Origin: LMUY01 sp965199095
Lineage (GTDB): Bacteria > Pseudomonadota > Alphaproteobacteria > Acetobacterales > Acetobacteraceae
Length of the DNA stretch: 64,000 nt
Reading direction: 5' to 3'
Assembly (NCBI GenBank): GCA_965199095.1
Contig: CBDAQM010000001.1
Location: forward strand, 1 to 64,000
Numbering within the stretch: the first letter of the stretch is position 1; each line of letters begins with the position of its first letter. A model generated the notes under the pieces. That model was not told the DNA's origin, did not search any database, and worked only from the letters and a program-made list of their open reading frames with translations. A program made the translations under genes and the position numbers. Below, piece by piece: positions 23,745 through 32,618 of this stretch.

Positions 23745-25403
23745 CTACCAGTTGCGGAATTTGCTTGGGGGCTCGTAGAGGTTGCCGGACCAGTGCATCA
23801 GGTCCTTGATGGACCGGGCGGCCAGCATGCTGCGATGCGCATCGAGCGGGTTGATGCCCAGGTCCTCCGGCCGCTGGATGATCTTGCGGGCGCGCAGGTC
23901 GGCCACCATCGCCGGGTCGCGCGCGCGACCCACGTCGGTGAACCCGGCGATGCCGCGGATGGCCTGTTCACGTTCCATGGCGCTGCGGCACAGCAGCAGG
24001 TTGGCAATGCCTTCCTCGCTGACGATGTGCGTCACGTCATCGCCGTAGATCATCACGGGGGCCAGCGGCAGCTTGTATTTCTCCGCGAGTGCGATGCACT
24101 CCAGCGTCTCGACGAAGACCGGGACCATCTTCTCGCTGAAGGTTTCGACCAGTTGCACCACCAGCTTGCGGCCACGCGACAGGGGCGAGTTGCCACCACT
24201 CGCCTCACGCCCCGCCTTCAGCCAGGGTTCGCTGGCATGCCGGCGGCCGTGCGGATCGCTGCCCATGTTGGGGGCGCCGCCGAAGCCGGCGATACGGTCG
24301 GCCGTCACCGTGGAGGAGTTGCCTTGCAGGTCGATCTGCAAGGTGGAGCCGATGAAAAGATCGACCGCGTAGAGCCCGGCCACCTGGCAATACATCCGGT
24401 TGGAACTCATCGAGCCGTCCCGGCCGGTGAAGTAGACGTCCGGACGCGCCGCCATGTAGTTGTCCATGCCCACTTCAGAGCCGAAGCTGTGGATTTGCTG
24501 CACCCATCCCGATTCGATGGCAGGGATCAGCGTGGGATGCGGGTTGAGCGCCCAATGCGTGGCGATCTTGCCCTTCAGCCCCAGCTTCTCGGCGAATGTC
24601 GGCAGCAGCAACTCGATGGCCGCGGTGTTGTAGCCGATGCCGTGGTTGATGCGCTTGATGCCATATTCCGCATAGATGCCCTTGATCGCCATCATCGCCG
24701 CGAGGATCTGGACCTCGGTGATCAGCGCCGGATCGCGGGTGAAGAGCGGTTCGACAAAGAAGGGTTTCTGCGTATGCACGATGAAGTCGACCTGGTCGCC
24801 GGGCACGTCCACGCGCGGCAAGCGCTCCAGGATTTCGTTCACCTGGGCGATGACGATGCCGTTCTTGAATGCCGTCGCTTCGACCACGGCGGGCGAGTCT
24901 TCGGTGTTCGGACCCATGTAGAGGTTGCCGTGCCGGTCGGCGGCCCGCGCCACGGTCAGGGCAACGTGCGGCGTGAGGTCGATGAAGTAGCGGCCGAACA
25001 GTTCGATGTAGGTGTGGATCGCACCCAACTCGATCTTGCCGGCGTCCAAGGCTCGCGAAATGGCGCCGCCTTGAGGCCCGGAATACGAGAAATCGAGCTT
25101 GCGCGCGATGCCCTTCTCGAACAGGTCGATATGCTCCGGCAGCACGATGCCCGATTGGACGATGTGCAGGTCATGCAGGATCTTCGGATTTGCGGCGGCC
25201 AGGCTGGCGGCGAGGAAGTCAGCTTGCTTCTGGTTGTCGCCCTCGAGGCAGACACGGTCGCCCGGCATGATCACCGCTTCCAGCAGAGCCGTCGTCTGCG
25301 CCTCGGTCACCATCTTGCCATCGGCGAAGGGCCGCGCGGCCTTCATGCGCTCGTCGCGGGTCCGATGTTCGCTGAGCCAATCGGTCTTGTGGAAGACGTC
25401 CAT
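23745..25403 (-). CDS. mdcA: Malonate decarboxylase alpha subunit (acetyl-S-ACP:malonate ACP transferase)
   Basis: A 552-residue MdcA, which exchanges malonate for acetate on the carrier protein. The family blocks are strong throughout: GDRVCLEGDNQKQADFLA, HTYIELFGRYFIDLTPHVAL, YGIKRINHGIGYNTAAIELL, HSFGSEVGMDNYMAARPDVY and FGGAPNMGSDPHGRRHASEP. The length matches the family (about 550). AAAGGA lies about 10 nt upstream of ATG 25403. It follows mdcF by 18 bases and is the first enzyme gene of the operon. Confidence 0.95.
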   Translation of the reverse strand: MDVFHKTDWLSEHRTRDERMKAARPFADGKMVTEAQTTALLEAVIMPGDRVCLEGDNQKQADFLAASLAAANPKILHDLHIVQSGIVLPEHIDLFEKGIARKLDFSYSGPQGGAISRALDAGKIELGAIHTYIELFGRYFIDLTPHVALTVARAADRHGNLYMGPNTEDSPAVVEATAFKNGIVIAQVNEILERLPRVDVPGDQVDFIVHTQKPFFVEPLFTRDPALITEVQILAAMMAIKGIYAEYGIKRINHGIGYNTAAIELLLPTFAEKLGLKGKIATHWALNPHPTLIPAIESGWVQQIHSFGSEVGMDNYMAARPDVYFTGRDGSMSSNRMYCQVAGLYAVDLFIGSTLQIDLQGNSSTVTADRIAGFGGAPNMGSDPHGRRHASEPWLKAGREASGGNSPLSRGRKLVVQLVETFSEKMVPVFVETLECIALAEKYKLPLAPVMIYGDDVTHIVSEEGIANLLLCRSAMEREQAIRGIAGFTDVGRARDPAMVADLRARKIIQRPEDLGINPLDAHRSMLAARSIKDLMHWSGNLYEPPSKFRNW

Positions 25404-25421
25404 CGCGTGGGTCCTTTGTTG

Positions 25422-26357
25422 CTAGCTCATACCGGCAGTGAAGTAGATCGCAGCCGCCAGCGTGATGGCGCTTAGAACGGTGCTGGCGATCAACGTGGTG
25501 CCCACGACTTCCGAGGTGATGCCGAAGCGCAGGCCGAACAGGATGCCGAAGAAGCCGCACGGCAGTGCGGACAGGACGATCGCTTCGCGCGAGGTCAGCG
25601 CCGAGGCGGCAAACAGCCAAGCCAGCCCGGCCGCGATGAGCGGGTGCGCCACGTTGGCGGCCATGGTTTGGATATCGGCGCTGCGGCCAAGGCGGAACTT
25701 CTGTGCGGAAAGGATGAGCCCTGTGATGAACAGGGCGGCGCCGCCTGACACCTGCGCCATCAAGGTGAGCGACTTGACCGCCAACGCTGGCAGGCCGACG
25801 CCGCTGAACGCGAACGCCACGGCCAGCACGGGTGCGAGGACGATGGGCTTACGGAACGCGCGTAGCAGCACGGTTGCGAATTGGCGCTCGCCCGGCTTTT
25901 GCGCCGAGGCCTCCAGGATCACCAGCGTCAGCGGTGAGACGACGATCGCACCGCACGCAATGGACACGGCAACGGCCACGACATTGGCGCTGCCCAGCAA
26001 GGCCGCGATCAAAGGTAAACCGGCGGCGGCATAGTTCGGCAATGATGTCGTGCAGGCTTGCACCGACGCCTCGCCGGAGGTGGTGTGGTACAGGCGGCGC
26101 GCCATGAGGTAGACGGCTCCGTACACCATCAGCATCGAGAGCGAGAGGATCGCCGCCAAAGGAAGCTGAGCCAACAACGTCGTGCGGGACGCCTGAGCGA
26201 TGGTGGCGAAGATCGCCGCTGGGATTGCGAAATCCATCACCATCGCATTCAGCTCGGCGACGTGCGTGTTGTTCACATCCCGGGTCCATCCGGCCAAGTA
26301 GCCCAGGGCCAGGCCGAAGAAGACGGGAACCAGAGCGTCAAGGATGATGGACAGCAT
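25422..26357 (-). CDS. mdcF: Malonate transporter, AEC family (MdcF-like)
   Basis: A 311-residue inner-membrane protein of the auxin efflux carrier family with about ten hydrophobic segments. It starts MLSIILDALVPVFFGLALGY and includes NAMVMDFAIPAAIFATIAQ, CTTSLPNYAAAGLPLIAALLG and SALPCGFFGILFGLRFG. In mdc clusters such a protein imports malonate. The ATG at 26357 is preferred because GGAGG lies about 8 nt upstream. It is the promoter-proximal gene of the mdc operon, and no MdcR-type LysR regulator is found beside it. Confidence 0.9.
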   Translation of the reverse strand: MLSIILDALVPVFFGLALGYLAGWTRDVNNTHVAELNAMVMDFAIPAAIFATIAQASRTTLLAQLPLAAILSLSMLMVYGAVYLMARRLYHTTSGEASVQACTTSLPNYAAAGLPLIAALLGSANVVAVAVSIACGAIVVSPLTLVILEASAQKPGERQFATVLLRAFRKPIVLAPVLAVAFAFSGVGLPALAVKSLTLMAQVSGGAALFITGLILSAQKFRLGRSADIQTMAANVAHPLIAAGLAWLFAASALTSREAIVLSALPCGFFGILFGLRFGITSEVVGTTLIASTVLSAITLAAAIYFTAGMS

Positions 26358-26728
26358 GCACGGCCCTCCCGTTCGAGAAGCGGGTTCGTGCACGGTGGCG
26401 CTCGTTGTCGCTAGGGTCGGAAATTACTCATGGTCGCTGAAGTCCTGGCGGTGTTGGCTTCGTCGGATGCTGGTGCTGGCCTGGCTAGTTTCCGGCGCTT
26501 CTTCCGACCAGGGAGACGCACGAGGGTGCGCGTACGAGCTGAACATGAAAGAACAGCTCCGGAGCCCCGTCATTGCGACGAAGCAATCCAGGCCCGCGCG
26601 GCTGGACCGGCAGGTGGGCCCCTGGATGGCCACGCCGCCAACCACGGCTCGCGATGACGACGTGGGTGAATTTTACGCGGGTTGGGATAACGTGAACACA
26701 CTTTCCACCACAGTGGCCCTGCACCGCG
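26358..26728. other. Intergenic region upstream of mdcF, with palindromic repeat
   Basis: About 370 bases between mdcF and the peptide-importer ATPase gene (both on the minus strand). It should contain the mdc promoter on the right of mdcF and any terminator of the ATPase operon. The only clear structure is the repeat at 26568-26659. No gene is supported. Confidence 0.5.
26568..26659. repeat. CGTCATTGCGA-type intergenic palindromic repeat
   Basis: The left end reads CGTCATTGCGACGAAGCAAT and the right end closes with GCGATGACG, with CCAGG and CCTGG paired inside, so the whole 92 bases can fold on itself imperfectly. This type of repeat, beginning CGTCATTGCGA and containing AAGCAATCCAG, is common between genes of many bacteria. 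Its function is unknown. Confidence 0.65.
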
Positions 26729-28318
26729 TCAACCCGGCGGGGTCCATCCCCGCCCCGGCACGCTGTCAAGCAAGGCGCGCGTGTACTCATGCTCCGGATG
26801 CGTAAACACATCAGCCGTAGCGCCCTGTTCAACGATCACGCCGCGCCGCATCACCGCCACGCGGTCGCAAATCTGCGCCGCCACGCGCAAATCATGCGTG
26901 ATGAACAGCATGGTCAGGCCCAATCGCACCCGCAAATCCTCCAGCAATGCGAGGATTTGCGCCTGCACCGACACGTCTAGCGCCGACACCGGCTCGTCCG
27001 CGATCAGCACGTCCGGCTGCATGGCCAGCGCCCGGGCGATGCCGATGCGCTGCCGCTGGCCGCCGCTGAATTCATGCGGGAATCGGTCCGCCGCGCCGGG
27101 GTCGAGCTGCACCAGCGCCAATAGCTCCGTCGCCCGCGCCCGCGCCTCCGCCCGCTTGGCGCCATGCGCCACCGGCCCTTCGATCAAGATGTCGCCCACC
27201 CGGCGCCGCGGGTTGAGCGAGGCGAACGGATCCTGGAACACCATCTGGATGCGTTTGCGATATGGCTTCCACGCAGCCCGCGACAGCGGACGCAAATCGG
27301 TGTCGCCGAAGCGGATGGCGCCCTCATCGGCCACCACCAGGCGGACCACGCAGCGTGCCAGCGTGCTTTTGCCGGAGCCGCTTTCGCCCACCAGCCCCAG
27401 CGTCTCGCCGCGGCGGATGCGCAGTGAGGCGGCTTGAACCGCGGCCACGCTGCGCCCCGCGCGGAACAGGCCGCCGGACCGGTAGGTTTTTCCCACTCCG
27501 ACCAACTCCAGCACCGGCCGTCCCGTGGCGTCCGGCCGGGCCGCCGGGGCGCGATGCGGCACGGCGGCGATCAGGGCGCGGCTATACGGATGCTGCGGCG
27601 CGTTCAGCACGCTCGCCGCGGGACCTTGCTCTACGATGCGGCCGCGCTGCATCACCGCCACGCGGTCCGCGATCTCCGCCACGACGCCGAAATCATGGGT
27701 GATGAACAACACGCCCGTGCCGCGCCGGCGCTGGATGTCGCGGATCAGCGCCAGGATTTGCTTCTGCGTCGTCACGTCCAGCGCCGTGGTCGGCTCGTCG
27801 GCGATCAGCATGGCCGGTTCCAGCGCCAGCGCCGCCGCGATCATCACGCGCTGGCGCTGCCCGCCGGACAGCGCATGCGGGTAGGACCGGGCGATGCGCG
27901 CCGGGTCCGGCAGCCCGACCGCCTCCAGCAACTCCATCACCCGCTGGCCGACGCGGCGGCCGTGCACCTGCATGACCTCGGCCACCTGGTCGTGCACGCG
28001 CATTAGCGGATTCAGCGCGGTCATCGGCTCCTGGAACACGGTGCCGATGCGGGCGCCGCGCAGCGCCCGCATGTCGGCCGGGGAGCAGCCACGCAAATCG
28101 CGGCCCTCGAACGTGATCTGCCCCGCCGTCACCGCCAGGCCGCGCGGCAACAGCCCGGTCAGCGCCGCGGCGGAGACGGATTTGCCCGACCCGCTCTCGC
28201 CCACGATGCACAGGATTTCGCCCGCATCCAGGCTGAACGACACGTCCTCCACCGCATGCGGCCGATCCCCGCCGGGCGGCAGCGAGACGGTCAGGCCCTC
28301 GATCGCCAGCAGGCTCAT
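26729..28318 (-). CDS. Fused tandem peptide ABC transporter ATPase (DppD-DppF type)
   Basis: A 529-residue protein with two complete ABC domains. Domain 1: Walker A GESGSGKS at about residues 40-47, signature LSGGQRQRVMIAAA, Walker B LIADEPTTALD. Domain 2: GESGSGKSTLARC, signature FSGGQRQRIGIARA, LIADEPVSALD and ITHDLRVAAQI. Both C-terminal oligopeptide motifs (HPYSRALIAAVP, EHEYTRALLDSVP) are present. It energises uptake of peptides or related solutes and replaces the usual two separate ATPases, as in GsiA/YejF. The ATG at 28318 overlaps the permease stop (ATGA). Confidence 0.93.
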   Translation of the reverse strand: MSLLAIEGLTVSLPPGGDRPHAVEDVSFSLDAGEILCIVGESGSGKSVSAAALTGLLPRGLAVTAGQITFEGRDLRGCSPADMRALRGARIGTVFQEPMTALNPLMRVHDQVAEVMQVHGRRVGQRVMELLEAVGLPDPARIARSYPHALSGGQRQRVMIAAALALEPAMLIADEPTTALDVTTQKQILALIRDIQRRRGTGVLFITHDFGVVAEIADRVAVMQRGRIVEQGPAASVLNAPQHPYSRALIAAVPHRAPAARPDATGRPVLELVGVGKTYRSGGLFRAGRSVAAVQAASLRIRRGETLGLVGESGSGKSTLARCVVRLVVADEGAIRFGDTDLRPLSRAAWKPYRKRIQMVFQDPFASLNPRRRVGDILIEGPVAHGAKRAEARARATELLALVQLDPGAADRFPHEFSGGQRQRIGIARALAMQPDVLIADEPVSALDVSVQAQILALLEDLRVRLGLTMLFITHDLRVAAQICDRVAVMRRGVIVEQGATADVFTHPEHEYTRALLDSVPGRGWTPPG

Positions 28319-29148
28319 CGGCGCCGGGCCAGGCGCGGGTTCAGCGCGTCGCTCAGCCCTTCGCCCACCAGGTTGAGCGCCAGCACGGTGAGGAAGATCG
28401 CGACGCCGGGAAACACGCTCATCCACCAGGCGAGCCGGATCACGCTGCGCCCGGCGCCGATCATGAAGCCCCAGGACATCAGGTTCGGATCGCCCAGCCC
28501 CAGGAAGGACAGCGCGGATTCCAGCAGGATGGCGCTGGCGACCATCAGGCTGGCCAGCACGATGATGGGGGACAGCGCGTTGGGCAGAATCTCGCGGAAG
28601 ATGATGGCGGCGCGCGAGCGTCCCAACACCTCCGCCGCCTGCACGAACTCCCGCGTGCGCAGGCTCATGAACTCGGCCCGCACCACGCGGGTCACGGGCG
28701 GCCAGGACACGATGGCGATGGCGGCCACGATGGAGGTGAGGCTGGGTGTGAAGATCGCGACCAGCACCACGGCGAGTACGAAGGAGGGAACGGTCTGGAA
28801 GAACTCCGTCACGCGCATGATCGCGTCGTCCACCACGCCGCCAGCGTATCCCGCCACCGCGCCGAGCGCGACGCCAAGCGCCAGCGCCGCGGCGGTCGAC
28901 ACCGCGCCGATCAGCAGCGACACGCTGGCGCCATAGGCGATGTCCGCCGCAACGTCGCGGCCGAGGCTGTCGGAGCCGAGCAGGAATCCCTCCTCGCCCG
29001 GTGGGGCAAAGGGCGCACCCTGCATGTCCCACGGCGAGAACGGGAACACCACGGGGGCCAGCGCCGCCATCACAGCCACGAGCACCAGCACGGCCAAGCC
29101 GACCACGGCGCCACGGTTGCGGGCGAAGGCGCGGGCGAACTGCCTCAT
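28315..29148 (-). CDS. Peptide-type ABC transporter permease, DppC-like
   Basis: A 277-residue inner-membrane permease. An N-terminal helix (VVGLAVLVLVAVMAALAPVV) is followed by the DppC-type periplasmic segment LLGSDSLGRDVAADIAYGA and the EAA loop REFVQAAEVLGRSRAAIIFREILPN (about residues 164-188). It pairs with the upstream DppB-like permease, overlapping it by ATGA, and with the fused ATPase that follows. Confidence 0.93.
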   Translation of the reverse strand: MRQFARAFARNRGAVVGLAVLVLVAVMAALAPVVFPFSPWDMQGAPFAPPGEEGFLLGSDSLGRDVAADIAYGASVSLLIGAVSTAAALALGVALGAVAGYAGGVVDDAIMRVTEFFQTVPSFVLAVVLVAIFTPSLTSIVAAIAIVSWPPVTRVVRAEFMSLRTREFVQAAEVLGRSRAAIIFREILPNALSPIIVLASLMVASAILLESALSFLGLGDPNLMSWGFMIGAGRSVIRLAWWMSVFPGVAIFLTVLALNLVGEGLSDALNPRLARRR

Positions 29149-30128
29149 GCCGCCTGCATCCGCGGGTCGATCACCAGGTACAGCATATCGGTCAGCAGGT
29201 TGAACAGCAGCACCAGGATGGAGGTGGTGAGGAACACGCCGAGCAGCACCTGGTAGTCGCGGGCCAGCAGCGCGTCGAAGGCGAGGCGGCCGATGCCGGG
29301 CCAGGCGAACACCGTCTCCACCAGCACGGAGCCGCCGACCAACTGCCCCGCCTGGATGCCGGCGAGCGTCACCACCGGCAGCAATGCGTTGCGCAGGATG
29401 TGGCGGCGCAGGATGCGGCCCTCAGGCACGCCTTTGGCCCGTGCGGTCTTGATGTAATCCTCCCCCGCCACGTCCAGCATCGCGCTGCGGGTCAGCCGCG
29501 CGTACACCGCCAGGTAGAACAGCCCCAGCGTCAACGCCGGCAGGACCAGGTAGTGCGCGGTGTCCCAGACGGCGGCCCAGCCGTGCAAATCCGCGCCCAC
29601 CGTGTTCATGCCGAAGGATGGCAGCCAGTCGAGCCAGACGCTGAACACCAGCACCAGCATCAGCCCGACCCAGAAGATCGGTGTCGCGTAGAAGGCGAGC
29701 GCCAGCACGGTGATGACGCTGTCCGCCCAGGTGCCGACCCGTTGCGCCGCGGCCGCGCCCAGCGCGATGCCCGCGACCAGGGCGAAGACGAACGCCGTGC
29801 CGGTCAGCAGCAGGGTGGCCGGCAGGCGGTCCAGGATCAGGCTCAACACCGTTCGCTGCTGCTGGTGGGAGATGCCGAGGTCACCCTGCGCCACCGCGGA
29901 GACGTAGAGCCAAAGCTGAACGCCCAGCGGCCGGTCCAGCCCGAACTGATGCCGGAGCTGTTGGACGAACTGCGCGTCCGCCGCCCCGGATTGCCCGGCG
30001 ATGACGCTCGCCGGGTCACCGGGCGCGGCGTGGATCAGCAGGAAATTGACGCAGATGATCGCGAACACCACCACGACCATCTTCGCCAGCCGCGTCAGGA
30101 CGAAGCGGAGGAGGCGGACCGGCGACAC
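29145..30128 (-). CDS. Peptide-type ABC transporter permease, DppB-like
   Basis: A 327-residue permease with the standard DppB start, LLRFVLTRLAKMVVVVFAI, then NFLLIHAAPGDPASVIAG and LGISHQQQRTVLSLILDRLP. The EAA loop is around DYIKTARAKGVPEGRILRRH. It forms the channel with the DppC-like partner. It follows the binding-protein gene by about 33 bases and overlaps the next gene (ATGA), so the four genes form one operon. Confidence 0.93.
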   Translation of the reverse strand: MSPVRLLRFVLTRLAKMVVVVFAIICVNFLLIHAAPGDPASVIAGQSGAADAQFVQQLRHQFGLDRPLGVQLWLYVSAVAQGDLGISHQQQRTVLSLILDRLPATLLLTGTAFVFALVAGIALGAAAAQRVGTWADSVITVLALAFYATPIFWVGLMLVLVFSVWLDWLPSFGMNTVGADLHGWAAVWDTAHYLVLPALTLGLFYLAVYARLTRSAMLDVAGEDYIKTARAKGVPEGRILRRHILRNALLPVVTLAGIQAGQLVGGSVLVETVFAWPGIGRLAFDALLARDYQVLLGVFLTTSILVLLFNLLTDMLYLVIDPRMQAA

Positions 30129-30161
30129 CGTCAGGCGCGGCGTGCGCTGTGCGTGTGCGTG

Positions 30162-31751
30162 CTAGGCAATCGACACGTCGTCGAACGGCGCGTGGATGCC
30201 GGTGCCAAGGGTGATGAGGTCCTTCACCTTCACCTCGTGGATGGTCGGGAACGACATTTCCAGTAGCCAGATCTGCGGGATTTGCTGGACCAGCAAGGTC
30301 TGCACCGCGAAGAACGCCTTCTGCCGGTCGGCGGTGAGGGCTGCGTTGCGCGCCTCGGTGAACAGCGCGTCGACCTGCGGATTGACGTAGCCGCCGGTGT
30401 TGGTGAACACGATCTTCTGGATGTTGGTCGAGACATAGGTCCGCTCGACCCCCAGCGTCGGGTCGCCATATTGGTAGAGGAAGTTGATGGTGGTGTCGTA
30501 ATCCCAGTCCGACACGCGCCGGGCCCAGCCACCCGTGTCCGTGCTCTCCAGCGTCACCTCGATGCCGATCTGCTTCATGGAGGCGCGGAAGTATTCCGAC
30601 AGGCGCGACCAGACTTCGCCATAGGGCAACACGAGGTGGCGGATTTTGAACCGGACGCCGTCCGCATCCGGCTTCACGCCGGCCTCGTCCAGCAAGGCCG
30701 CCGCCTTCTTGACATCGTGCGGCAGCGGAGTGAGCGCCGGGTCGTAGAAGCGGGTGGTGGACGCAACGGGCCCGGTTGCGACCTTGCCGATGCCGAACCA
30801 CAGCCGCTTGAGGATGAAATCGCGGTCTAGCGCCATGCTCATCGCCTGCCGCACCCGCACGTCGTCCAGCGGCTTCACCCGCAGGTTCAGCTCGACCCAC
30901 ATCAGCGGCGAGAAATACTCCCAGCCCGCCGTCTCCACCTTCAGGTTCGGCAGGCTTTGGAAGCGCGGCACGTCGAACGGCTCGATATCATTGGCGGCCG
31001 ACATCATCACCTGGCCGGTTTGCAGCGCCAGCGCGCGGCTTTGGCTGTCGGGCACGATGCGGTAGGTGATGCCGTCCAGATAGGGCTCGCCCGGCTTCCA
31101 GTAATCGTCGAACCGCTTGAGCGCGATGAAGTTGCCGCGCTGCCATTCGCTGAACTGGAACGCCCCGGTGCCGACCGGCTTCTGGTTCGCGGGGTTGTTG
31201 CGGTAGTCGGTCCCGTCATAGATGTGCTTGGGCATGATCGCGACGGCCGTCACGTCGAACATCAGCAGGAACGGTTCGAATGGCGTGTCCAAGGTAAACA
31301 CCACGGTGTGCGGGTCGGGCGCGGTCGCCGACTTGATCTTGCTGAACACGCCGCGTGCCCGCGGGGCCAATTCGAAGTGGAACTTCATGACCGAGAAGAT
31401 GACGTCGTCCGCCGTCATCGGCGTGCCGTCATGGAATTTGACGTTCTCCTGTATGTGGAAGGTGTAGGTCTTCTTGTCGTCCGAGAGCTCCCAGCTTTTC
31501 GCCAGCAAGGGCTTTGGCTCCAGCGTCGGGGAAAATTCCAGCAGGCTTTGATACATCTTGGAGATGACGATCAGCGTCGGGCCCTGGCTGTTGACGCCGG
31601 GGATCAGGATCGGTGGCTCCGGCGTGAGCAGGCTGGTCAGCGTCCCGCCCCGCTTTGCCTGCGCCCGGACGGGCTGCGGGATCACGAACGGGGCGGCGAT
31701 CGCAGCCGCGGCGGCTGTCGTCATGAGGGTTCGCCGGGTCGGGTGGTTCAT
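30162..31751 (-). CDS. Peptide-type ABC transporter substrate-binding protein (family 5)
   Basis: A 529-residue periplasmic solute-binding protein. The leader carries a twin-arginine motif (HPTRRTLMTTAAAAAIAAP) and ends near PVRAQA, so Tat export is likely. Family-5 landmarks include WELSDDKKTYTFHIQENVKF, HDGTPMTADDVIFSVMKFH and VRQAMSMALDRDFILKRLWF. Such proteins bind di- or oligopeptides, nickel or glutathione-like solutes; the ligand is not evident. The ATG at 31751 has AGGAG upstream. It is the first gene of the importer operon. Confidence 0.93.
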   Translation of the reverse strand: MNHPTRRTLMTTAAAAAIAAPFVIPQPVRAQAKRGGTLTSLLTPEPPILIPGVNSQGPTLIVISKMYQSLLEFSPTLEPKPLLAKSWELSDDKKTYTFHIQENVKFHDGTPMTADDVIFSVMKFHFELAPRARGVFSKIKSATAPDPHTVVFTLDTPFEPFLLMFDVTAVAIMPKHIYDGTDYRNNPANQKPVGTGAFQFSEWQRGNFIALKRFDDYWKPGEPYLDGITYRIVPDSQSRALALQTGQVMMSAANDIEPFDVPRFQSLPNLKVETAGWEYFSPLMWVELNLRVKPLDDVRVRQAMSMALDRDFILKRLWFGIGKVATGPVASTTRFYDPALTPLPHDVKKAAALLDEAGVKPDADGVRFKIRHLVLPYGEVWSRLSEYFRASMKQIGIEVTLESTDTGGWARRVSDWDYDTTINFLYQYGDPTLGVERTYVSTNIQKIVFTNTGGYVNPQVDALFTEARNAALTADRQKAFFAVQTLLVQQIPQIWLLEMSFPTIHEVKVKDLITLGTGIHAPFDDVSIA

Positions 31752-32099
31752 CGCGCTGCGCTCCTGCTGGCGGGGCGGACGCTAACGAACGGCTGGCGGG
31801 CGGACAAGCGAGGTTTGCAAAGGAAGATCATGGCCTGTCGCGGCGTATGCCGCGGGTGTGGGCAGGGCCATAAGAAACTGCCTGGTTACGCGCCGGTGCA
31901 GGACATTTCGCGACCGAGTTGCCCGGCAACGTCGGCAAACCTAGATTTTGCCATGGATTACGTTACCCCCGAGTCGGCATGGCCACCCACGTGATGGAGG
32001 TCGCAGGCTGGGGATCATCCATCCGGTGCAGTCGTAATCAGCTTGTCTGGCAGGCATCCGCGTGATGCAGTCACAGCGCGTGTGAAGGAGAGATCCAAG
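31752..32099. other. Divergent intergenic region, no gene seen
   Basis: About 350 bases between the binding-protein gene (minus strand) and the HU gene (plus strand). It must hold promoters for both. No recognisable frame, tRNA or strong hairpin was found. Confidence 0.5.
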
Positions 32100-32528
32100 A
32101 TGGCGAAGAGCGTAACGACCAAAGCGGCGCCCAAGGCGAAGGCGCCGCCCCCGGCCAAGGCCACCAAGGTTGCTGCCAAGCCGGCGGCTGCAAAGGCGAA
32201 AGCGCCGGCCAAAGGAGCAAAGGCGGCCCCGCCGCCCAAGCCTGCCGCACCCGTGACGGTCACCGTGAAACATATGGCGGCCGCATTTGCCGAGCGGCAC
32301 AACATGCCGAAACGGGACGCCGACGGCCTTTTGTCAGACGTGTTCGAAACCATCGTCGGCCATTTGAAGGCGGGTGAACGCGTTCGGATTGGTGGCCTCG
32401 GCATCATCGAGGTGAAGAACCGGCCGGCGCGGATGGGCCGTAACCCCGCGACGGGAGAGGCGATCCAGATCAAGGCAAGCCGCAAGATCGCATTCCGGGC
32501 CGCCAAGGAACTTAAGGGCGCGATCTGA
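32100..32528 (+). CDS. HU-family DNA-binding protein with Lys/Ala/Pro-rich N-terminal tail
   Basis: A 142-residue protein. Residues 1-55 or so are a low-complexity basic tail of Lys-Ala-Pro repeats (KAAPKAKAPPPAKATKVAAK). The C-terminal 85 or so residues are a complete HU/IHF fold: VKHMAAAFAERHNMPKRDAD, LSDVFETIVGHLKAGERVRI, GGLGIIEVKNRPARMGRNPA (the DNA-minor-groove arm with its Pro) and IKASRKIAFRAAKELK. It should bend and compact DNA in the nucleoid, the tail adding nonspecific binding as in histone H1-like tails. The ATG at 32100 has AAGGAGAG at good spacing. It is convergent with an H1-like gene of the same composition. Confidence 0.9.
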   Translation: MAKSVTTKAAPKAKAPPPAKATKVAAKPAAAKAKAPAKGAKAAPPPKPAAPVTVTVKHMAAAFAERHNMPKRDADGLLSDVFETIVGHLKAGERVRIGGLGIIEVKNRPARMGRNPATGEAIQIKASRKIAFRAAKELKGAI

Positions 32529-32573
32529 TGCGAGCCGCGCCGGGGACTTAAACACCCGGCCGCGCCCGCGCAT

Positions 32574-32610
32574 CTCCTGCGCTCGTCGCAGAGGCCGACG
32601 AACGCAGGAG
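32574..32610. terminator. Hairpin between convergent HU and H1-like genes
   Basis: CTCCTGCG-c-TCGTCG pairs with CGACGA-a-CGCAGGAG around a short loop, giving a near-perfect 14-bp stem. It lies between the two convergent stops and could end transcription from both sides, although T tracts are weak. Confidence 0.6.
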
Positions 32611-32618
32611 CCGTAGCA

